From Saprospiraceae bacterium (GTDB lineage: Bacteria > Bacteroidota > Bacteroidia > Chitinophagales > Saprospiraceae): a stretch of 64,000 nt of DNA. The DNA is taken from the NCBI GenBank assembly GCA_016715105.1, contig JADKBO010000003.1, positions 62,001-126,000 of the forward strand, written 5' to 3'. The position numbers and the translations under genes are program-made. Positions 1 to 9,443 of this stretch are shown here, one piece after another. The notes under the pieces were generated by a model. The model did not search any database, was not told the origin of the DNA, and saw nothing but the letters and a program-made list of their open reading frames with translations. How positions within the stretch are numbered: position 1 is the first letter of the stretch; each line of letters begins with the position of its first letter.

Positions 1-153
1 ACCTACAAACCAGTTTCTGCAAAATTGACTAATATTGCCCGCGAATCAATGAATGACGAACATTTGTCTGATTTTTCTGGTTCAGAACATGCAAAACAAA
101 TCGGTGTAGTCCAAAAGTACGTTTTGGGCATCTCTGAAGCATGTTGGAAATAA
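1..153 (+). CDS. C-terminal end of an unidentified protein
   Basis: Frame 1 is open from the first base to a TAA at 151-153, giving the last 50 residues of a protein whose start lies outside the window. The tail ends in EACWK. I do not recognise a family from this fragment. It is followed after 24 bases by the mannose-1-phosphate guanylyltransferase gene on the same strand, so the two may be cotranscribed, but no function can be inferred from that alone. Confidence 0.6.
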   Translation, partial: TYKPVSAKLTNIARESMNDEHLSDFSGSEHAKQIGVVQKYVLGISEACWK

Positions 154-177
154 ATTTAAAAGTAAAATAATCGTTAG

Positions 178-1260
178 ATGGCTTCGATTGAAGAAATTTT
201 GGAGAATAGTTATATCAGTATCATGGCTGGCGGGGTTGGATCAAGGTTTTGGCCTTCCAGCACAACCAATAAACCCAAACAGTTTTTGGATATTTTAGGA
301 ATAGGAAAGTCATTGTTGAGACTTACTTTTGAAAGATTCAATAAAATAATTCCTTCAGAAAGAATTTTCATTGTCACTAATGAAATTTATCGTGATCTGG
401 TCATGAAAGATTTACCAGAGCTGGCACCTGAAAATATCCTCTGTGAACCTTCCCGAAATAATACCGGACCATGCGTGGCATACACGGCCTTGAAATTGCA
501 AAGTATTAATAAAGAAGCCCTCTTTGTCACTGCCCCTTCTGACCACGTCATCTTGAAGGAAGAAGAATTTCTTGACAAAATAAAATCGGCTTTGACTTAC
601 ATCTCAGAAAACAACGCCATTGTAACCTTGGGCATACAACCAACCCGCCCAAATACTGGATATGGGTACATAGAAGTTGCACCAGAAAATAAAACCGATG
701 ATTTGATAAAAGTAACCCAGTTTAAAGAGAAGCCAGATGCGGTTACTGCTCAACAATATTTGGATGCTGGCAATTATTTTTGGAATGCTGGCATTTTCAT
801 TTGGAAAGCGGGAGATTTGATTAAATCATTTCAAAAAAATGCGCCACAAATTGTAGAAATTTTGGGAAGTGATCTTTCTAAATTCGGAACAACCGAAGAG
901 CAGGCATTCATCAACGAGGTATATCCTTCTACCCCATCCATCAGCGTAGATTATGCCATTTTGGAGAAAGCAGAAAACGTTTTTACCATCCCTGCAGATA
1001 TTGGTTGGAGCGATTTGGGAACTTGGAATAGCCTCCATGAATATATGGATAAAGATCAAAACCAAACTGCTACCATTGGAAGTAATACCTTCCTAATGGA
1101 TACTTCAAATTGTATCATCAGATCTGACAGCGAAAAGATAGTCGTTATCAAAGGACTAAGCAATTACATCGTCGTAGACGAAGCAGATGCCCTTTTGATT
1201 TACCCAAAAGAAGATGAACAAGAAATCAAACAAGTCGTGAAACAAATAGGTATTTTGTAA
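178..1260 (+). CDS. manC: mannose-1-phosphate guanylyltransferase
   Basis: This cytosolic nucleotidyltransferase would make GDP-mannose from mannose-1-phosphate and GTP, feeding glycan synthesis. The 360-residue protein shows the nucleotide-binding signature GGVGSRFWP at residues 18-26, the KPKQF segment that follows it, a metal/sugar-site SDH at 121-123, FKEKP at 182-186 and WNAGIFIW near 202-209, all typical of the family. It is the short single-domain form: there is no C-terminal phosphomannose isomerase domain. The ATG at 178 gives about ten residues before the first beta strand, normal for the family. The neighbour downstream (hemD) is convergent, so this gene ends its transcription unit. 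Confidence 0.92.
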   Translation: MASIEEILENSYISIMAGGVGSRFWPSSTTNKPKQFLDILGIGKSLLRLTFERFNKIIPSERIFIVTNEIYRDLVMKDLPELAPENILCEPSRNNTGPCVAYTALKLQSINKEALFVTAPSDHVILKEEEFLDKIKSALTYISENNAIVTLGIQPTRPNTGYGYIEVAPENKTDDLIKVTQFKEKPDAVTAQQYLDAGNYFWNAGIFIWKAGDLIKSFQKNAPQIVEILGSDLSKFGTTEEQAFINEVYPSTPSISVDYAILEKAENVFTIPADIGWSDLGTWNSLHEYMDKDQNQTATIGSNTFLMDTSNCIIRSDSEKIVVIKGLSNYIVVDEADALLIYPKEDEQEIKQVVKQIGIL

Positions 1261-1285
1261 TAACCTATTTTACTTTCAAGCGCTT

Positions 1286-2080
1286 TTAACCGTTTGACTT
1301 TTGTAAATATTGCTCCAATGCCATTGACATAGAAGGAGCTTCTGGTGTAGGTGCCTGAATGTTTGGATGTAAGTTTTTATCCAAAACAGCTTGTAATGTT
1401 TGCGATCCAAATACGGCCATTCTGGTCAATTTCTGCTCAAAATCAGGGAAGTTTTCAAATAATGATTCTATCCCTTGAGGGCTGAAAAATATAAGTACAT
1501 CATAAAAGACGTCCGCAAGGTCTGACAAATCACTGGAAAGTGTTTTGTACATCATTGCCTCTGTAAAGATGATATTATTTTTTTGCAAGTAAGGAATGTA
1601 GCCTTCAGCGCCTAGATTTGATAATGGCAACAAAAACTTTTCGCTTTTGTACTTCATAAAATAGTTGTGAAGATCTTCCATGTGCTTTTTACCGACAAAA
1701 ACCTTCCTTTTGCGATAAATGATGAACTTTTGCAAGTAGTTTGCAATGGCCTCTGTGACACAGAAATAGCGATTGCCTGGCGATATTTTTGCCCTTGTTT
1801 CCTCAGCCAATCTGAAGTAATTTTCAATGGCGTTTTTGGATGTAAAAATGACACAACCATAGTCGTCTATCTTTACTCGTTGCTTTCGGAATTCCTTTTC
1901 GATGACTCCTTCTACATGAATAAATGGTCGCCAATCTATAGTGAGCCCATATTTTTTTTCAAGGTCATAATATGGAGATCTTTCTGGTTTTGGTTGAGAA
2001 ACCAAAATCGTCTTGACTTTTCTATACTCCTCTACGTATGCCTTTTGTTCAGCTTGTTTTGTATTCCCCGATGTTGACAT
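1286..2080 (-). CDS. hemD: uroporphyrinogen-III synthase
   Basis: The 264-residue protein resembles HemD, which cyclises hydroxymethylbilane to uroporphyrinogen III in heme synthesis. HemD sequences are weakly conserved; what is visible is the start VKTILVSQP after a roughly 24-residue extension, the segment VIFTSKNAIENYF near residues 77-89, a KFLLPLSNLGAEGYIPYLQ-like region in the middle and a second-domain IFFSPQGIESLF motif. The gene lies 24 bases downstream of the DUF4271 membrane protein on the same strand, an association seen in other Bacteroidota, which supports the call. Confidence 0.82.
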   Translation of the reverse strand: MSTSGNTKQAEQKAYVEEYRKVKTILVSQPKPERSPYYDLEKKYGLTIDWRPFIHVEGVIEKEFRKQRVKIDDYGCVIFTSKNAIENYFRLAEETRAKISPGNRYFCVTEAIANYLQKFIIYRKRKVFVGKKHMEDLHNYFMKYKSEKFLLPLSNLGAEGYIPYLQKNNIIFTEAMMYKTLSSDLSDLADVFYDVLIFFSPQGIESLFENFPDFEQKLTRMAVFGSQTLQAVLDKNLHPNIQAPTPEAPSMSMALEQYLQKSNG

Positions 2081-2104
2081 ATATTATGCAGTATGCCTGT
2101 TTTG

Positions 2105-3037
2105 TTATAAGTTAGCAATCAATCTATACCCCAGTAGCAAGGGAGCTATTTCCAGGGTGCAAAGATAAACAAAAAATAAGAATATATCGCTCAGAATAAA
2201 ATTTGCCGATATTAAGAAGCCTCTTATGTACCTTATTAATAATAAAATGCCGATAATAATGAGCCCCACAATAAAGGCTGGTTGGAAGAAACTTTCGGGT
2301 CCAAAGGCCATCAATAAGTTGATAGGTATGAGTAATAATCCTGTCAATAAATTGATAAACATGATGGTAAAACTGTACAAAGCCGACTCTTTCTCCAGTG
2401 GGAAGAGCCATCCAAAAATCCTAAGTGTAAGGTGTCTGACTATGTAAACACTTGTCACACCTACCAAAACATAAAACCAAATCTGGACAGTAGCTAGATT
2501 ATAATAATGCCGAAGAACCAAATAGATAAACACAGATGCATTGATGAAAAAGACAATGTACATCAATACAAAATGTAAACTCAACCCTGAGCCATCTTGC
2601 CTTTTGGTCAGCTTCAATACGTTTTCGTTGAATAAAGACCTGGTCAATTTTGACAACAAATCTCTTTTACTTGCTAAAACCAAGGCTAGCAATGGCAACG
2701 TAAACAACATGAGCCAAAAGATAAAATTGGATGACACTTTTGGTTTGATGTCTAATGGGATTTGGCCAATGGAAGGTGTCGTTTTCCTCTTTAGTGGAAT
2801 ATGACTTACTTCAAATGGATTATTTTCTTTGAGCTTATCATAACGAGCGTCCAAACTTGACTGTGTTGCGGCAATGCTATCTGCATTGGGCACTACAATT
2901 TCATTGGTTGATCTAGCTAATGAATCCTGGGTAGAAGCAACTACTCTTCCCTTTACTTCAAAGGGATTTTGACCAGAGACGATCAAAGAAATCAAACAAA
3001 TTAAAAAAACTAAAGTATACCTTAATAAAACCTTCAA
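2105..3037 (-). CDS. DUF4271 family membrane protein
   Basis: This 310-residue protein has an N-terminal signal peptide (hydrophobic residues 5-22, ending SGQ), a polar stretch to about residue 105, then several hydrophobic helices (about 106-122, 155-175, 183-200, 221-245, 253-270, 280-300). The arrangement and its position directly before hemD match the DUF4271 family of Bacteroidota, whose function is unknown. It is expected in the inner membrane. The two genes are 24 bases apart and are likely cotranscribed from a promoter in the 156-base gap to the divergent histidine kinase gene. Confidence 0.75.
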   Translation of the reverse strand: MKVLLRYTLVFLICLISLIVSGQNPFEVKGRVVASTQDSLARSTNEIVVPNADSIAATQSSLDARYDKLKENNPFEVSHIPLKRKTTPSIGQIPLDIKPKVSSNFIFWLMLFTLPLLALVLASKRDLLSKLTRSLFNENVLKLTKRQDGSGLSLHFVLMYIVFFINASVFIYLVLRHYYNLATVQIWFYVLVGVTSVYIVRHLTLRIFGWLFPLEKESALYSFTIMFINLLTGLLLIPINLLMAFGPESFFQPAFIVGLIIIGILLLIRYIRGFLISANFILSDIFLFFVYLCTLEIAPLLLGYRLIANL

Positions 3038-3193
3038 GTCTGGTGGTTTTGTGATTTATGATCTGTTTACCCGTTTGTCCATATGAATTTCACTACTATT
3101 TTAATCAAATAAAGGAAGCTCAAACGGGTTAACGATTTGCAAATGTACAGCCTATCATAAGCTTAAACAATAAACTTCAACTAAATTTGCCTT

Positions 3194-4474
3194 GTGAGCG
3201 ATAACAAATTTCTAAGACTGTTGATATTGGGTTCGGTAGCCATCGTAGGCATCATCGCTGTGCAGTCCTATTGGCTATTGAAAACATGGGATCTGAAGGA
3301 CCAAGAATTCGATACTACCATGCACATCGCTTTGCAAAAAGTGGCCATTGGCATCGCAAAATATAACGACACTGCACTCCCAAAAACAAACTTAATACAA
3401 CGCAGAAGCTCCAATATTTATGCTGTCAACGTCAACAGTGCCATTGATCCTCGTATTTTAGAAGATTTTCTTTACCAAGAGTTTACCAATTTTTCCCTCA
3501 ACACTGATTTTGAATATGCGGTTTATGATTGCCACAGTGATGAACTCGTATATGGCAATTATTGTAAATTTTCAAATCAGGAAAGTCTGGGTCCACCTGC
3601 AAACCTGCCGAAGTTTGAGGATTTGATCTATTACTTTGTGATCAAACTACCTCAAAAAGAAAGTTTTTTGCTCTCAAATTTCAAGCAAAACATTTTCCTC
3701 GCTTTAGTTGCAGTATTAGCCTTATCCTATTTTATTTTCAGTTTTTTGGCCATTTCTAGACAAAAGAAATTGTCCGCACTACAAGCAGATTTCATCAATA
3801 ACATGACCCATGAGTTTAAAACGCCGCTTTCTTCCATTAAAATTGCTTCACAAGCTTTGAGATCCCACTTGAGCATCCAAGAAAATGAAAAATTACAGCG
3901 TTACGCCGATATCATTTTTGCCCAAAATGAGCGCCTCAATAGTCAAGTAGAGCGCGTATTGAATGTTGCAAAAGTTGAGGGTGAAGAAATGCAATTGGAC
4001 CTTAGTAAATTTAATGTGGCACAGGTTACCTCTAAAATTGTTTCTGATGAAAATGCTAAATATGGGAGTAACATCGTCTCTTTTCAAAATTCAACAAAAG
4101 AGGCAGCTATCTTAGCTGATGAAGTGCATTTTACCAATGTAGTACATAACATTTTAGACAACTCAATCAAATACTCCAAAGAAGTACCAAATATTTCGAT
4201 GATGCTCAAAAATGATGAGATTACCGGTGACTTGATTTTGGAGGTAAATGATCAGGGAATTGGTATTGATAAAGAGAATCTCAAACGCGTCTTTGAAAAA
4301 TTTTATCGGGTGAATACTGGAAATAGGCACGATATCAAGGGTTTTGGTTTGGGGCTTTTTTATGTCAAAAATATTTGTGATGCACATGGTTGGTCCATAC
4401 ATCTTTCATCGGAAATGGGTGTAGGAACCCAAATTAAAATCACACAAAAAAGTCAAAAAAATGGAGGTAAATAG
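3194..4474 (+). CDS. sensor histidine kinase
   Basis: The 426-residue protein is a membrane histidine kinase. It has two membrane helices (about 9-30 and 167-187) around a 135-residue periplasmic sensor region with no domain I recognise, then a HisKA domain with the phospho-acceptor in MTHEFKTPLSSIK (His206) and a HATPase_c domain with N-box NILDN (319-323), G1 box DQGIG (353-357), an F-box FEKFYRV and G2 box GFGLGL (383-388). The start is a GTG. A TAAATTTG sequence, like the -7 element of Bacteroidota promoters, ends only 4 bases before it, so the mRNA may be almost leaderless. It overlaps the response regulator gene by 14 bases, so the two form a coupled pair. Confidence 0.93.
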   Translation: MSDNKFLRLLILGSVAIVGIIAVQSYWLLKTWDLKDQEFDTTMHIALQKVAIGIAKYNDTALPKTNLIQRRSSNIYAVNVNSAIDPRILEDFLYQEFTNFSLNTDFEYAVYDCHSDELVYGNYCKFSNQESLGPPANLPKFEDLIYYFVIKLPQKESFLLSNFKQNIFLALVAVLALSYFIFSFLAISRQKKLSALQADFINNMTHEFKTPLSSIKIASQALRSHLSIQENEKLQRYADIIFAQNERLNSQVERVLNVAKVEGEEMQLDLSKFNVAQVTSKIVSDENAKYGSNIVSFQNSTKEAAILADEVHFTNVVHNILDNSIKYSKEVPNISMMLKNDEITGDLILEVNDQGIGIDKENLKRVFEKFYRVNTGNRHDIKGFGLGLFYVKNICDAHGWSIHLSSEMGVGTQIKITQKSQKNGGK

Positions 4475-5141
4475 AATCTTGTATGTAGAAGATGATGAAA
4501 CATTGGGTTTTCTTACCAAAGAAGCCATGGAAGATGATGGTTATATGGTTCAATTATATGAAAATGGCTTGGATGCCCAACAAGCATTCAAAAAAGAAGC
4601 CTTTGACATATGCATTCTGGATGTGATGTTGCCCAAAAAGGATGGTTTTGAACTAGCAAAATATATCAGGACTCAAAATGCGCATATCCCTATCATTTTT
4701 GTCACTGCAAAGTCTTTGACCGCTGATAAAATTGCAGGCTTTGAAATTGGTGGAGATGACTATTTGGTCAAACCTTATGAAATGGCTGAACTTTTGATGA
4801 AAATCAAAGTGTTCATCCGCAGAAAAGTGATAGTAGAACCTCCCAGCGATATCATCAAAATCGGGCAACTTCATTTTGAATATGGAAATTTGCAAATTAC
4901 TCATGCAAATGGCACAAAATCACTGACTCAAAGGGAGGCAGATCTACTTTTTCTACTTTACACCCATAGAAACCAGCTGGTCAAAAGAGAAACGATCCTC
5001 GAAAAACTTTGGGGAAGAAACGACTATTTCTTAGGAAGAAGCATGGATGTTTTCATTAGCAGATTGAGAAAACTACTGAAATATGACCCACAAATAGAGC
5101 TGGAAAATATCCATGGCGTAGGATTTATTATGAAAATTTGA
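4461..5141 (+). CDS. OmpR-family response regulator
   Basis: The 226-residue protein has a receiver domain (residues 1-120) with acidic pocket D11/D12, phospho-acceptor D54, T82 and K104, followed by a winged-helix DNA-binding domain (about 130-226) containing LTQREADLLFLL and RSMDVFISRLRKLL. It is the partner of the kinase whose gene it overlaps by 14 bases. In Bacteroidota such pairs often control envelope or stress genes, but the sequence does not reveal the target. No repressor-like site stands out near it. Confidence 0.95.
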   Translation: MEVNRILYVEDDETLGFLTKEAMEDDGYMVQLYENGLDAQQAFKKEAFDICILDVMLPKKDGFELAKYIRTQNAHIPIIFVTAKSLTADKIAGFEIGGDDYLVKPYEMAELLMKIKVFIRRKVIVEPPSDIIKIGQLHFEYGNLQITHANGTKSLTQREADLLFLLYTHRNQLVKRETILEKLWGRNDYFLGRSMDVFISRLRKLLKYDPQIELENIHGVGFIMKI

Positions 5142-5273
5142 GGTGATTTTGTTATTTGTACACGTAATTACATGAAAATATTACCTCTGGAAACAAGTAA
5201 AAGCACTTTCCATCCGTTAATTAGTTTCTTAAACAGCTTTTAGTGCAAGATTATCAGATTTAAATGGGACCAG

Positions 5274-5906
5274 TTGATGTTATCAAAAAGCAATAAAAAA
5301 TTAGTTTATCTCCTTCAATTTTTCGTCCTCATCCTAGTTTTGAGCGCATGTAATCAGTATGAAAAAACATATTATGATGATGGAAAGCTCAAAGAAAAGT
5401 ATCAAATAAATAAGGAAAAAGAAAAAGATGGAGCCTATTTGAGGTACCATGCAAATGGAACATTGGCGGAGGAGACCAACTACCAAAATGGTGTACAAGA
5501 TGGCGTAAGAAAAATTTTTACAGAATCGGGTGATTTGGAGTTTACTTCCACTTACTCAGATGGTAAATTGAATGGACCAAGAAAGGTTTACTTCCCAACA
5601 GGCAAATTGAGAGTAGATAGCAATTATAAGGACGACCAACTCATTGGTACTTTTTATAAATATTATGAGAATGGAAATTTGCAAGAAGAGGTTACTTTTG
5701 TTGATGGCGCGGAAAATGGGCCTTTTGTAGAATATTATGATAATGGTGTGGTGAAATGGAAAGGAAACTACCTCAATGGCGACAATGAATTTGGATTATT
5801 AGAGCACTTTGATGTGACGGGTAAATTGATTAAAAAAATGCAATGCGACAGCACAAGAATGTGTATCACGATATGGAAAGAAGACCAGGACATCAAAAAA
5901 GGATAG
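5274..5906 (+). CDS. MORN-repeat (YwqK-like) lipoprotein
   Basis: The 210-residue protein starts with a lipoprotein signal (hydrophobic 10-25, lipobox LSAC, Cys26) and then repeats a 22-24 residue unit of the form YYDDGKLKEKYQI, YHANGTLAEETNY, YFPTGKLRVDSNY, YYENGNLQEEVTF, YYDNGVVKWKGNY. These are MORN-type repeats as in the YwqK family, which form an extended beta structure and probably mediate binding. It should sit at a membrane facing the periplasm or the surface. Its 3' end overlaps the PorQ-like gene by 34 bases, suggesting translational coupling. The exact role is unknown. Confidence 0.85.
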   Translation: MMLSKSNKKLVYLLQFFVLILVLSACNQYEKTYYDDGKLKEKYQINKEKEKDGAYLRYHANGTLAEETNYQNGVQDGVRKIFTESGDLEFTSTYSDGKLNGPRKVYFPTGKLRVDSNYKDDQLIGTFYKYYENGNLQEEVTFVDGAENGPFVEYYDNGVVKWKGNYLNGDNEFGLLEHFDVTGKLIKKMQCDSTRMCITIWKEDQDIKKG

Positions 5907-6955
5907 GGATTGGTATTTTGCTTTTGCATTTATCCATCATTTTGATAGGTCAAATAGGGGGCAAAAATAATTTTGAATTTTTATCACTCCCTGCGAGTGC
6001 TCGATTGACTGGTCTAGGTGGCAGCTTAATTACCATCGTAGATAGTGACATCAATTTGGCAATGGCTTCTCCTGCCTTGCTCAATGAAAAAATGAATGGT
6101 TCGATTGCATTCAACCATAATTTTAATTTTGATGGCATCAATAATGGTCATCTTGCTTATGGAAGAAAAATAGAAAAGTGGGGAATCAACACCCAGGCTG
6201 CCATTAGTTATGCAAATTATGGGGAATTTATAGCCGCTGATGAAACAGGCGTACAAACCGGAACTTTTAAGGCGAATGAATTGGCATTTACGCTCGGCGC
6301 ATCCAAAGTGTTGAATGAAAAAATTACCGTTGGCAGCAATCTCAAGATGGCTTTTTCCAATTTGGAATCCTATAAGGCTAGTGCGCTTTTGATGGATTTG
6401 GGCATGGTTTACTCTACCCAAGAAGGGCGGGTGAATATTGCTGCTGTCATCCAAAATTTGGGAACAGAACTAACGACCTACAATGGCACCAGATATGGTT
6501 TGCCACTCAATATCCAAATAGGTTTGTCCAATAAACTCAAACACATGCCGCTTAGATTTTCAGTCATTTTCCACCAACTCCAGCAGTGGTCTATCAGATA
6601 CGATGATCCAAATAATCGAGATAATGTAGACTTGCTCGGGCAACAAATAGAAAGTTCTGCTTTGTCCCAGGCCGTTGATAATTTTTTTCGCCATACTATT
6701 TTCAATGGAGAATTTTTACTTGGTAAAAATGAAGGTTTTGTCTTGCGGGCAGGCTACAACCACTTGAGAAGGAAGGAATTGCAAATCAGCCAATTCAGAA
6801 GTTTAGGAGGATTTAGTTTGGGAGTTGGCCTTAAAATCAAACAGTTCAGAATAGACTATGGGGTTGGTTATTTTCACCTTGCTGGCGGAACAAATCATTT
6901 GAGCATCGCGACCAATCTCAATAATTTCAAAAGCAAAACAGCACTTATCGAGTAA
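5873..6955 (+). CDS. porQ: PorQ-like outer membrane beta-barrel protein (type IX secretion)
   Basis: The protein (360 residues from this ATG) has a signal peptide, then FEFLSLPASARLTGLGG, the N-terminal signature of the PorV/PorQ-type FadL-like barrels, and alternating beta-strand sequence to the end. PorQ is part of the attachment machinery of the type IX secretion system in Bacteroidota, located in the outer membrane. An in-frame ATG at 5843 would add ten polar residues; the start at 5873 places the charged MERRPGHQKR directly before the hydrophobic core of the signal peptide and is preferred. It overlaps the MORN lipoprotein gene. PorV versus PorQ is decided here by overall similarity only. 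Confidence 0.8.
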   Translation: MERRPGHQKRIGIGILLLHLSIILIGQIGGKNNFEFLSLPASARLTGLGGSLITIVDSDINLAMASPALLNEKMNGSIAFNHNFNFDGINNGHLAYGRKIEKWGINTQAAISYANYGEFIAADETGVQTGTFKANELAFTLGASKVLNEKITVGSNLKMAFSNLESYKASALLMDLGMVYSTQEGRVNIAAVIQNLGTELTTYNGTRYGLPLNIQIGLSNKLKHMPLRFSVIFHQLQQWSIRYDDPNNRDNVDLLGQQIESSALSQAVDNFFRHTIFNGEFLLGKNEGFVLRAGYNHLRRKELQISQFRSLGGFSLGVGLKIKQFRIDYGVGYFHLAGGTNHLSIATNLNNFKSKTALIE

Positions 6956-7019
6956 ATAACTCTTCTTCCACGTCCTGTTTTCTTAAATATAGATTCAAAT
7001 CAAGGCCCAATTTTAACAC

Positions 7020-7940
7020 TTGAATACTATATTTACGATCTCAAAAAAAATACCTGTGTTTAGGATTTTTATGGCTGTGATGATTTTTGTTACTTTTGGT
7101 TGCTCACGACCAATTGCTGACTTTGTTATCAATAAATCGCACGACCAGGCTCCTGTTATTGCAAATTTGGTCAATGTTTCTCAAAATGCTGAAAAATACC
7201 TTTGGTCTTTTGGTGATGGGACAACATCAGAAGCAGAAAGTCCAAGTCATCGATACGTGCATTCTGGGAGATATACCATCAGTTTGGCCGCTCAAAAGGG
7301 GAAAAAGGTTCATGCTGTAAAAAAGGATATTTTTATCGAACCACCCACTGCCTGTTTAGTAGAAATTTCAACTTCTTTGGGCAATATTACCCTTCAATTA
7401 TTTGACAATACGCCTCTTCACCGAGATAATTTTCTCCGTTTGGTTGAGGTAAATTATTATGAAAACTTGCTTTTTCACAGAGTTATGCGAGGGTTTATGG
7501 TGCAAGCGGGAGATCCCGATAGTAGAAATGCCTCAGCTGATCAACGTTTGGGTGGGGGCGGACCTGGATACACCATTCCTGCTGAATTTGTACAAGGAAA
7601 TTACCATGTGAAAGGAGCCCTTGCAGCTGCAAGAACTCCGGATGAAGTGAACCCACAGAAGCAATCTTCTGGTTCTCAGTTTTATATTGTGCATGGATCA
7701 GAGGTAAAACAAGACCAATTGGATATCTTCGCTCGACAAAAAAGAATAGTTTATCAAAAAAGTGATGTCGACCAATACTTAAGTGCAGGTGGAGCGCCAC
7801 AATTGGATAATGAATATACCGTGTTTGGAAAGGTTATTGCTGGTTTAGATGTGGTGGATAAAATCGCGTCCAGCATGGTTGATGCAAATAACCGGCCTCA
7901 TACGGATGTAAAAATTTTGAATATTAGCCTTATAAAATAA
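7020..7940 (+). CDS. PKD domain-cyclophilin fusion, exported peptidyl-prolyl isomerase
   Basis: The 306-residue protein combines a signal sequence (KK at 9-10, hydrophobic to 27, Cys28 in TFGC, an imperfect lipobox), one PKD domain (about 32-105, with the diagnostic WSFGDG and SPSHRY) and a cyclophilin-type isomerase domain (about 112-305). The isomerase domain carries NFLRLVEVNYYENLLFHRVMRGFMVQAGDP split by normal spacing, plus SGSQFYIVHG and FGKVIAGLDVVDKI. It would help fold exported proteins. The start is TTG; the first ATG at 7071 would leave a signal with no positive residues, so TTG is preferred. It is followed after 5 bases by the glucokinase gene. Confidence 0.85.
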   Translation: MNTIFTISKKIPVFRIFMAVMIFVTFGCSRPIADFVINKSHDQAPVIANLVNVSQNAEKYLWSFGDGTTSEAESPSHRYVHSGRYTISLAAQKGKKVHAVKKDIFIEPPTACLVEISTSLGNITLQLFDNTPLHRDNFLRLVEVNYYENLLFHRVMRGFMVQAGDPDSRNASADQRLGGGGPGYTIPAEFVQGNYHVKGALAAARTPDEVNPQKQSSGSQFYIVHGSEVKQDQLDIFARQKRIVYQKSDVDQYLSAGGAPQLDNEYTVFGKVIAGLDVVDKIASSMVDANNRPHTDVKILNISLIK

Positions 7941-7945
7941 TAATT

Positions 7946-8689
7946 ATGAGTAGAGTTTTAGGAATTGATGTAGGTGGTACAGGAATCAAAGGTTGTATCG
8001 TTGATACTGTGAAGGGTGTTTTCGCTGATGAAAGAATGAAAATTTCTACTCCACAACCTTCCACTCCAGATGCGATGCTCAAGGCTGTAAAGAAAATAAT
8101 CAAAAGTTTTGATTGGGAAGGAAAGCCAATAGGAGTTGGTTTTCCAGCAGTAATCAAGGGTGGAAAAACGCATACAGCGAGCAATATAGATAAAACGTGG
8201 TTGGATTATCCCATCGTAAATAAATGGAGCACCGCTCTTCAAACCGAAATCAAGTTTGTCAACGACGCAGATGCTGCTGGACTTGCAGAGATGAAGTTTG
8301 GCAAAGGCAAGGACGCCAAAGGTTTGGTCATCATGCTCACACTTGGTACTGGCATTGGTTCTTCTCTTTTTATGAATGGTGAACTGGTACCAAATACAGA
8401 ATTTGGCCACATCATTTACAACAGAAAAATTGCTGAAAAAACATTGTCCAACGTAGCTCGGGAAACCAGGAAAATCACTTGGAAAACTTATGGCAAAGAG
8501 CTCAATGGTTACTTGCAATATCTGGAGTTCATCCTCAATCCAGACCAAATCATCATCGGCGGAGGCATCAGTAAAAAGTTTGACCTTTATAGTAAATATT
8601 TTGCGCTAAAAACGCCCATTACTTGTGCAGAATCTATGAATGATGCAGGTATAATTGGAGCAGCTCTTGCCACCAAATTGCACTTCTAA
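7946..8689 (+). CDS. ppgK: polyphosphate glucokinase (ROK family)
   Basis: This 247-residue ROK-fold kinase begins with the phosphate-binding GIDVGGTGIKG, has the catalytic FVNDADAAGLAE region near residues 106-117 and the TLGTGIGSSLF adenosine-binding loop near 132-142. The short length, lack of the ROK zinc-binding CxCGxxGC signature and overall similarity fit the polyphosphate/ATP glucokinase branch, which phosphorylates glucose to glucose-6-phosphate in the cytosol. Use of polyphosphate is inferred from family, not visible. The gene abuts scpA with no gap. Confidence 0.85.
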   Translation: MSRVLGIDVGGTGIKGCIVDTVKGVFADERMKISTPQPSTPDAMLKAVKKIIKSFDWEGKPIGVGFPAVIKGGKTHTASNIDKTWLDYPIVNKWSTALQTEIKFVNDADAAGLAEMKFGKGKDAKGLVIMLTLGTGIGSSLFMNGELVPNTEFGHIIYNRKIAEKTLSNVARETRKITWKTYGKELNGYLQYLEFILNPDQIIIGGGISKKFDLYSKYFALKTPITCAESMNDAGIIGAALATKLHF

Positions 8690-9439
8690 ATGCAAAGTTA
8701 TAATATAAAAATATCCAAATTTGAAGGTCCGTTTGACCTCTTACTCTTTTTCATTGAAAGGGACGAATTGGATATTTATGATATTCCTATTGCGACCATC
8801 ACAGAAGACTTTTTGGAGTATATCAAACACTTGGAAACATTGAATATTGATGTTGCCAGTGAATTTATATTGGTGGCAGCTACCTTGATGAAGATCAAAG
8901 CTCGTATGCTCATTCCAAGAAAAGAAATAGATGCTGATGGCAATGAAATAGACCCCAGAGCTGAGTTGACACAAAAATTATTGGAATACAAACGCTACAA
9001 ATCCATCATCGAAGATTTGGAGCAGATGGAATATGAGCGCTCATTAAAACATGGACGCGGTAATTTGGGGGCTGAGTTGGCTGCACTTTCCAATAAAGCA
9101 TTGGCCGATTCAGAAATCGAAAGCATTTCTTTATACAAGTTGTTCCAAACCTTTGCCAGGTTGCTAGAACGTTATGAATCACAAAGTAATAAAGTGGTCC
9201 ATCGTATCATTCAGTATGAATACACAGTAGAAGGTCAATCCAAAATCCTCAAAGAAAAAATAGCAGGTAAAAGGGCCAATTTTGAAGAATTGTTCAATGA
9301 CCTTTCCAATAGGATGGAGGCCATTGTCACCTTCTTAGCACTCTTGGAAATGCTCAACCTACAACTGCTCAACATCATCCAGGGAACAGGTTCTAATAAT
9401 TTCTGGTTGGAGGAAAAGAAGAGCGACGAGGAAGAATAA
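8690..9439 (+). CDS. scpA: segregation and condensation protein A
   Basis: The 249-residue protein starts with SKFEGPFDLLLFFIERDELDIYDIPIATIT split by nothing unusual, the N-terminal signature of ScpA, and ends in a winged-helix region with FLALLEMLNLQLL. ScpA is the kleisin subunit that bridges SMC heads together with ScpB in chromosome condensation. No scpB or smc lies in the window. Its ATG follows the stop codon of the glucokinase gene directly, so translation is likely coupled. It ends 4 bases from the convergent ion-channel gene. Confidence 0.93.
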   Translation: MQSYNIKISKFEGPFDLLLFFIERDELDIYDIPIATITEDFLEYIKHLETLNIDVASEFILVAATLMKIKARMLIPRKEIDADGNEIDPRAELTQKLLEYKRYKSIIEDLEQMEYERSLKHGRGNLGAELAALSNKALADSEIESISLYKLFQTFARLLERYESQSNKVVHRIIQYEYTVEGQSKILKEKIAGKRANFEELFNDLSNRMEAIVTFLALLEMLNLQLLNIIQGTGSNNFWLEEKKSDEEE

Positions 9440-9443
9440 ATTA

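Noticed and set aside
7958..8548. Long open frame opposite the glucokinase gene
   Set aside because: It covers the well-supported ROK kinase gene on the other strand and its translation shows no family motif.
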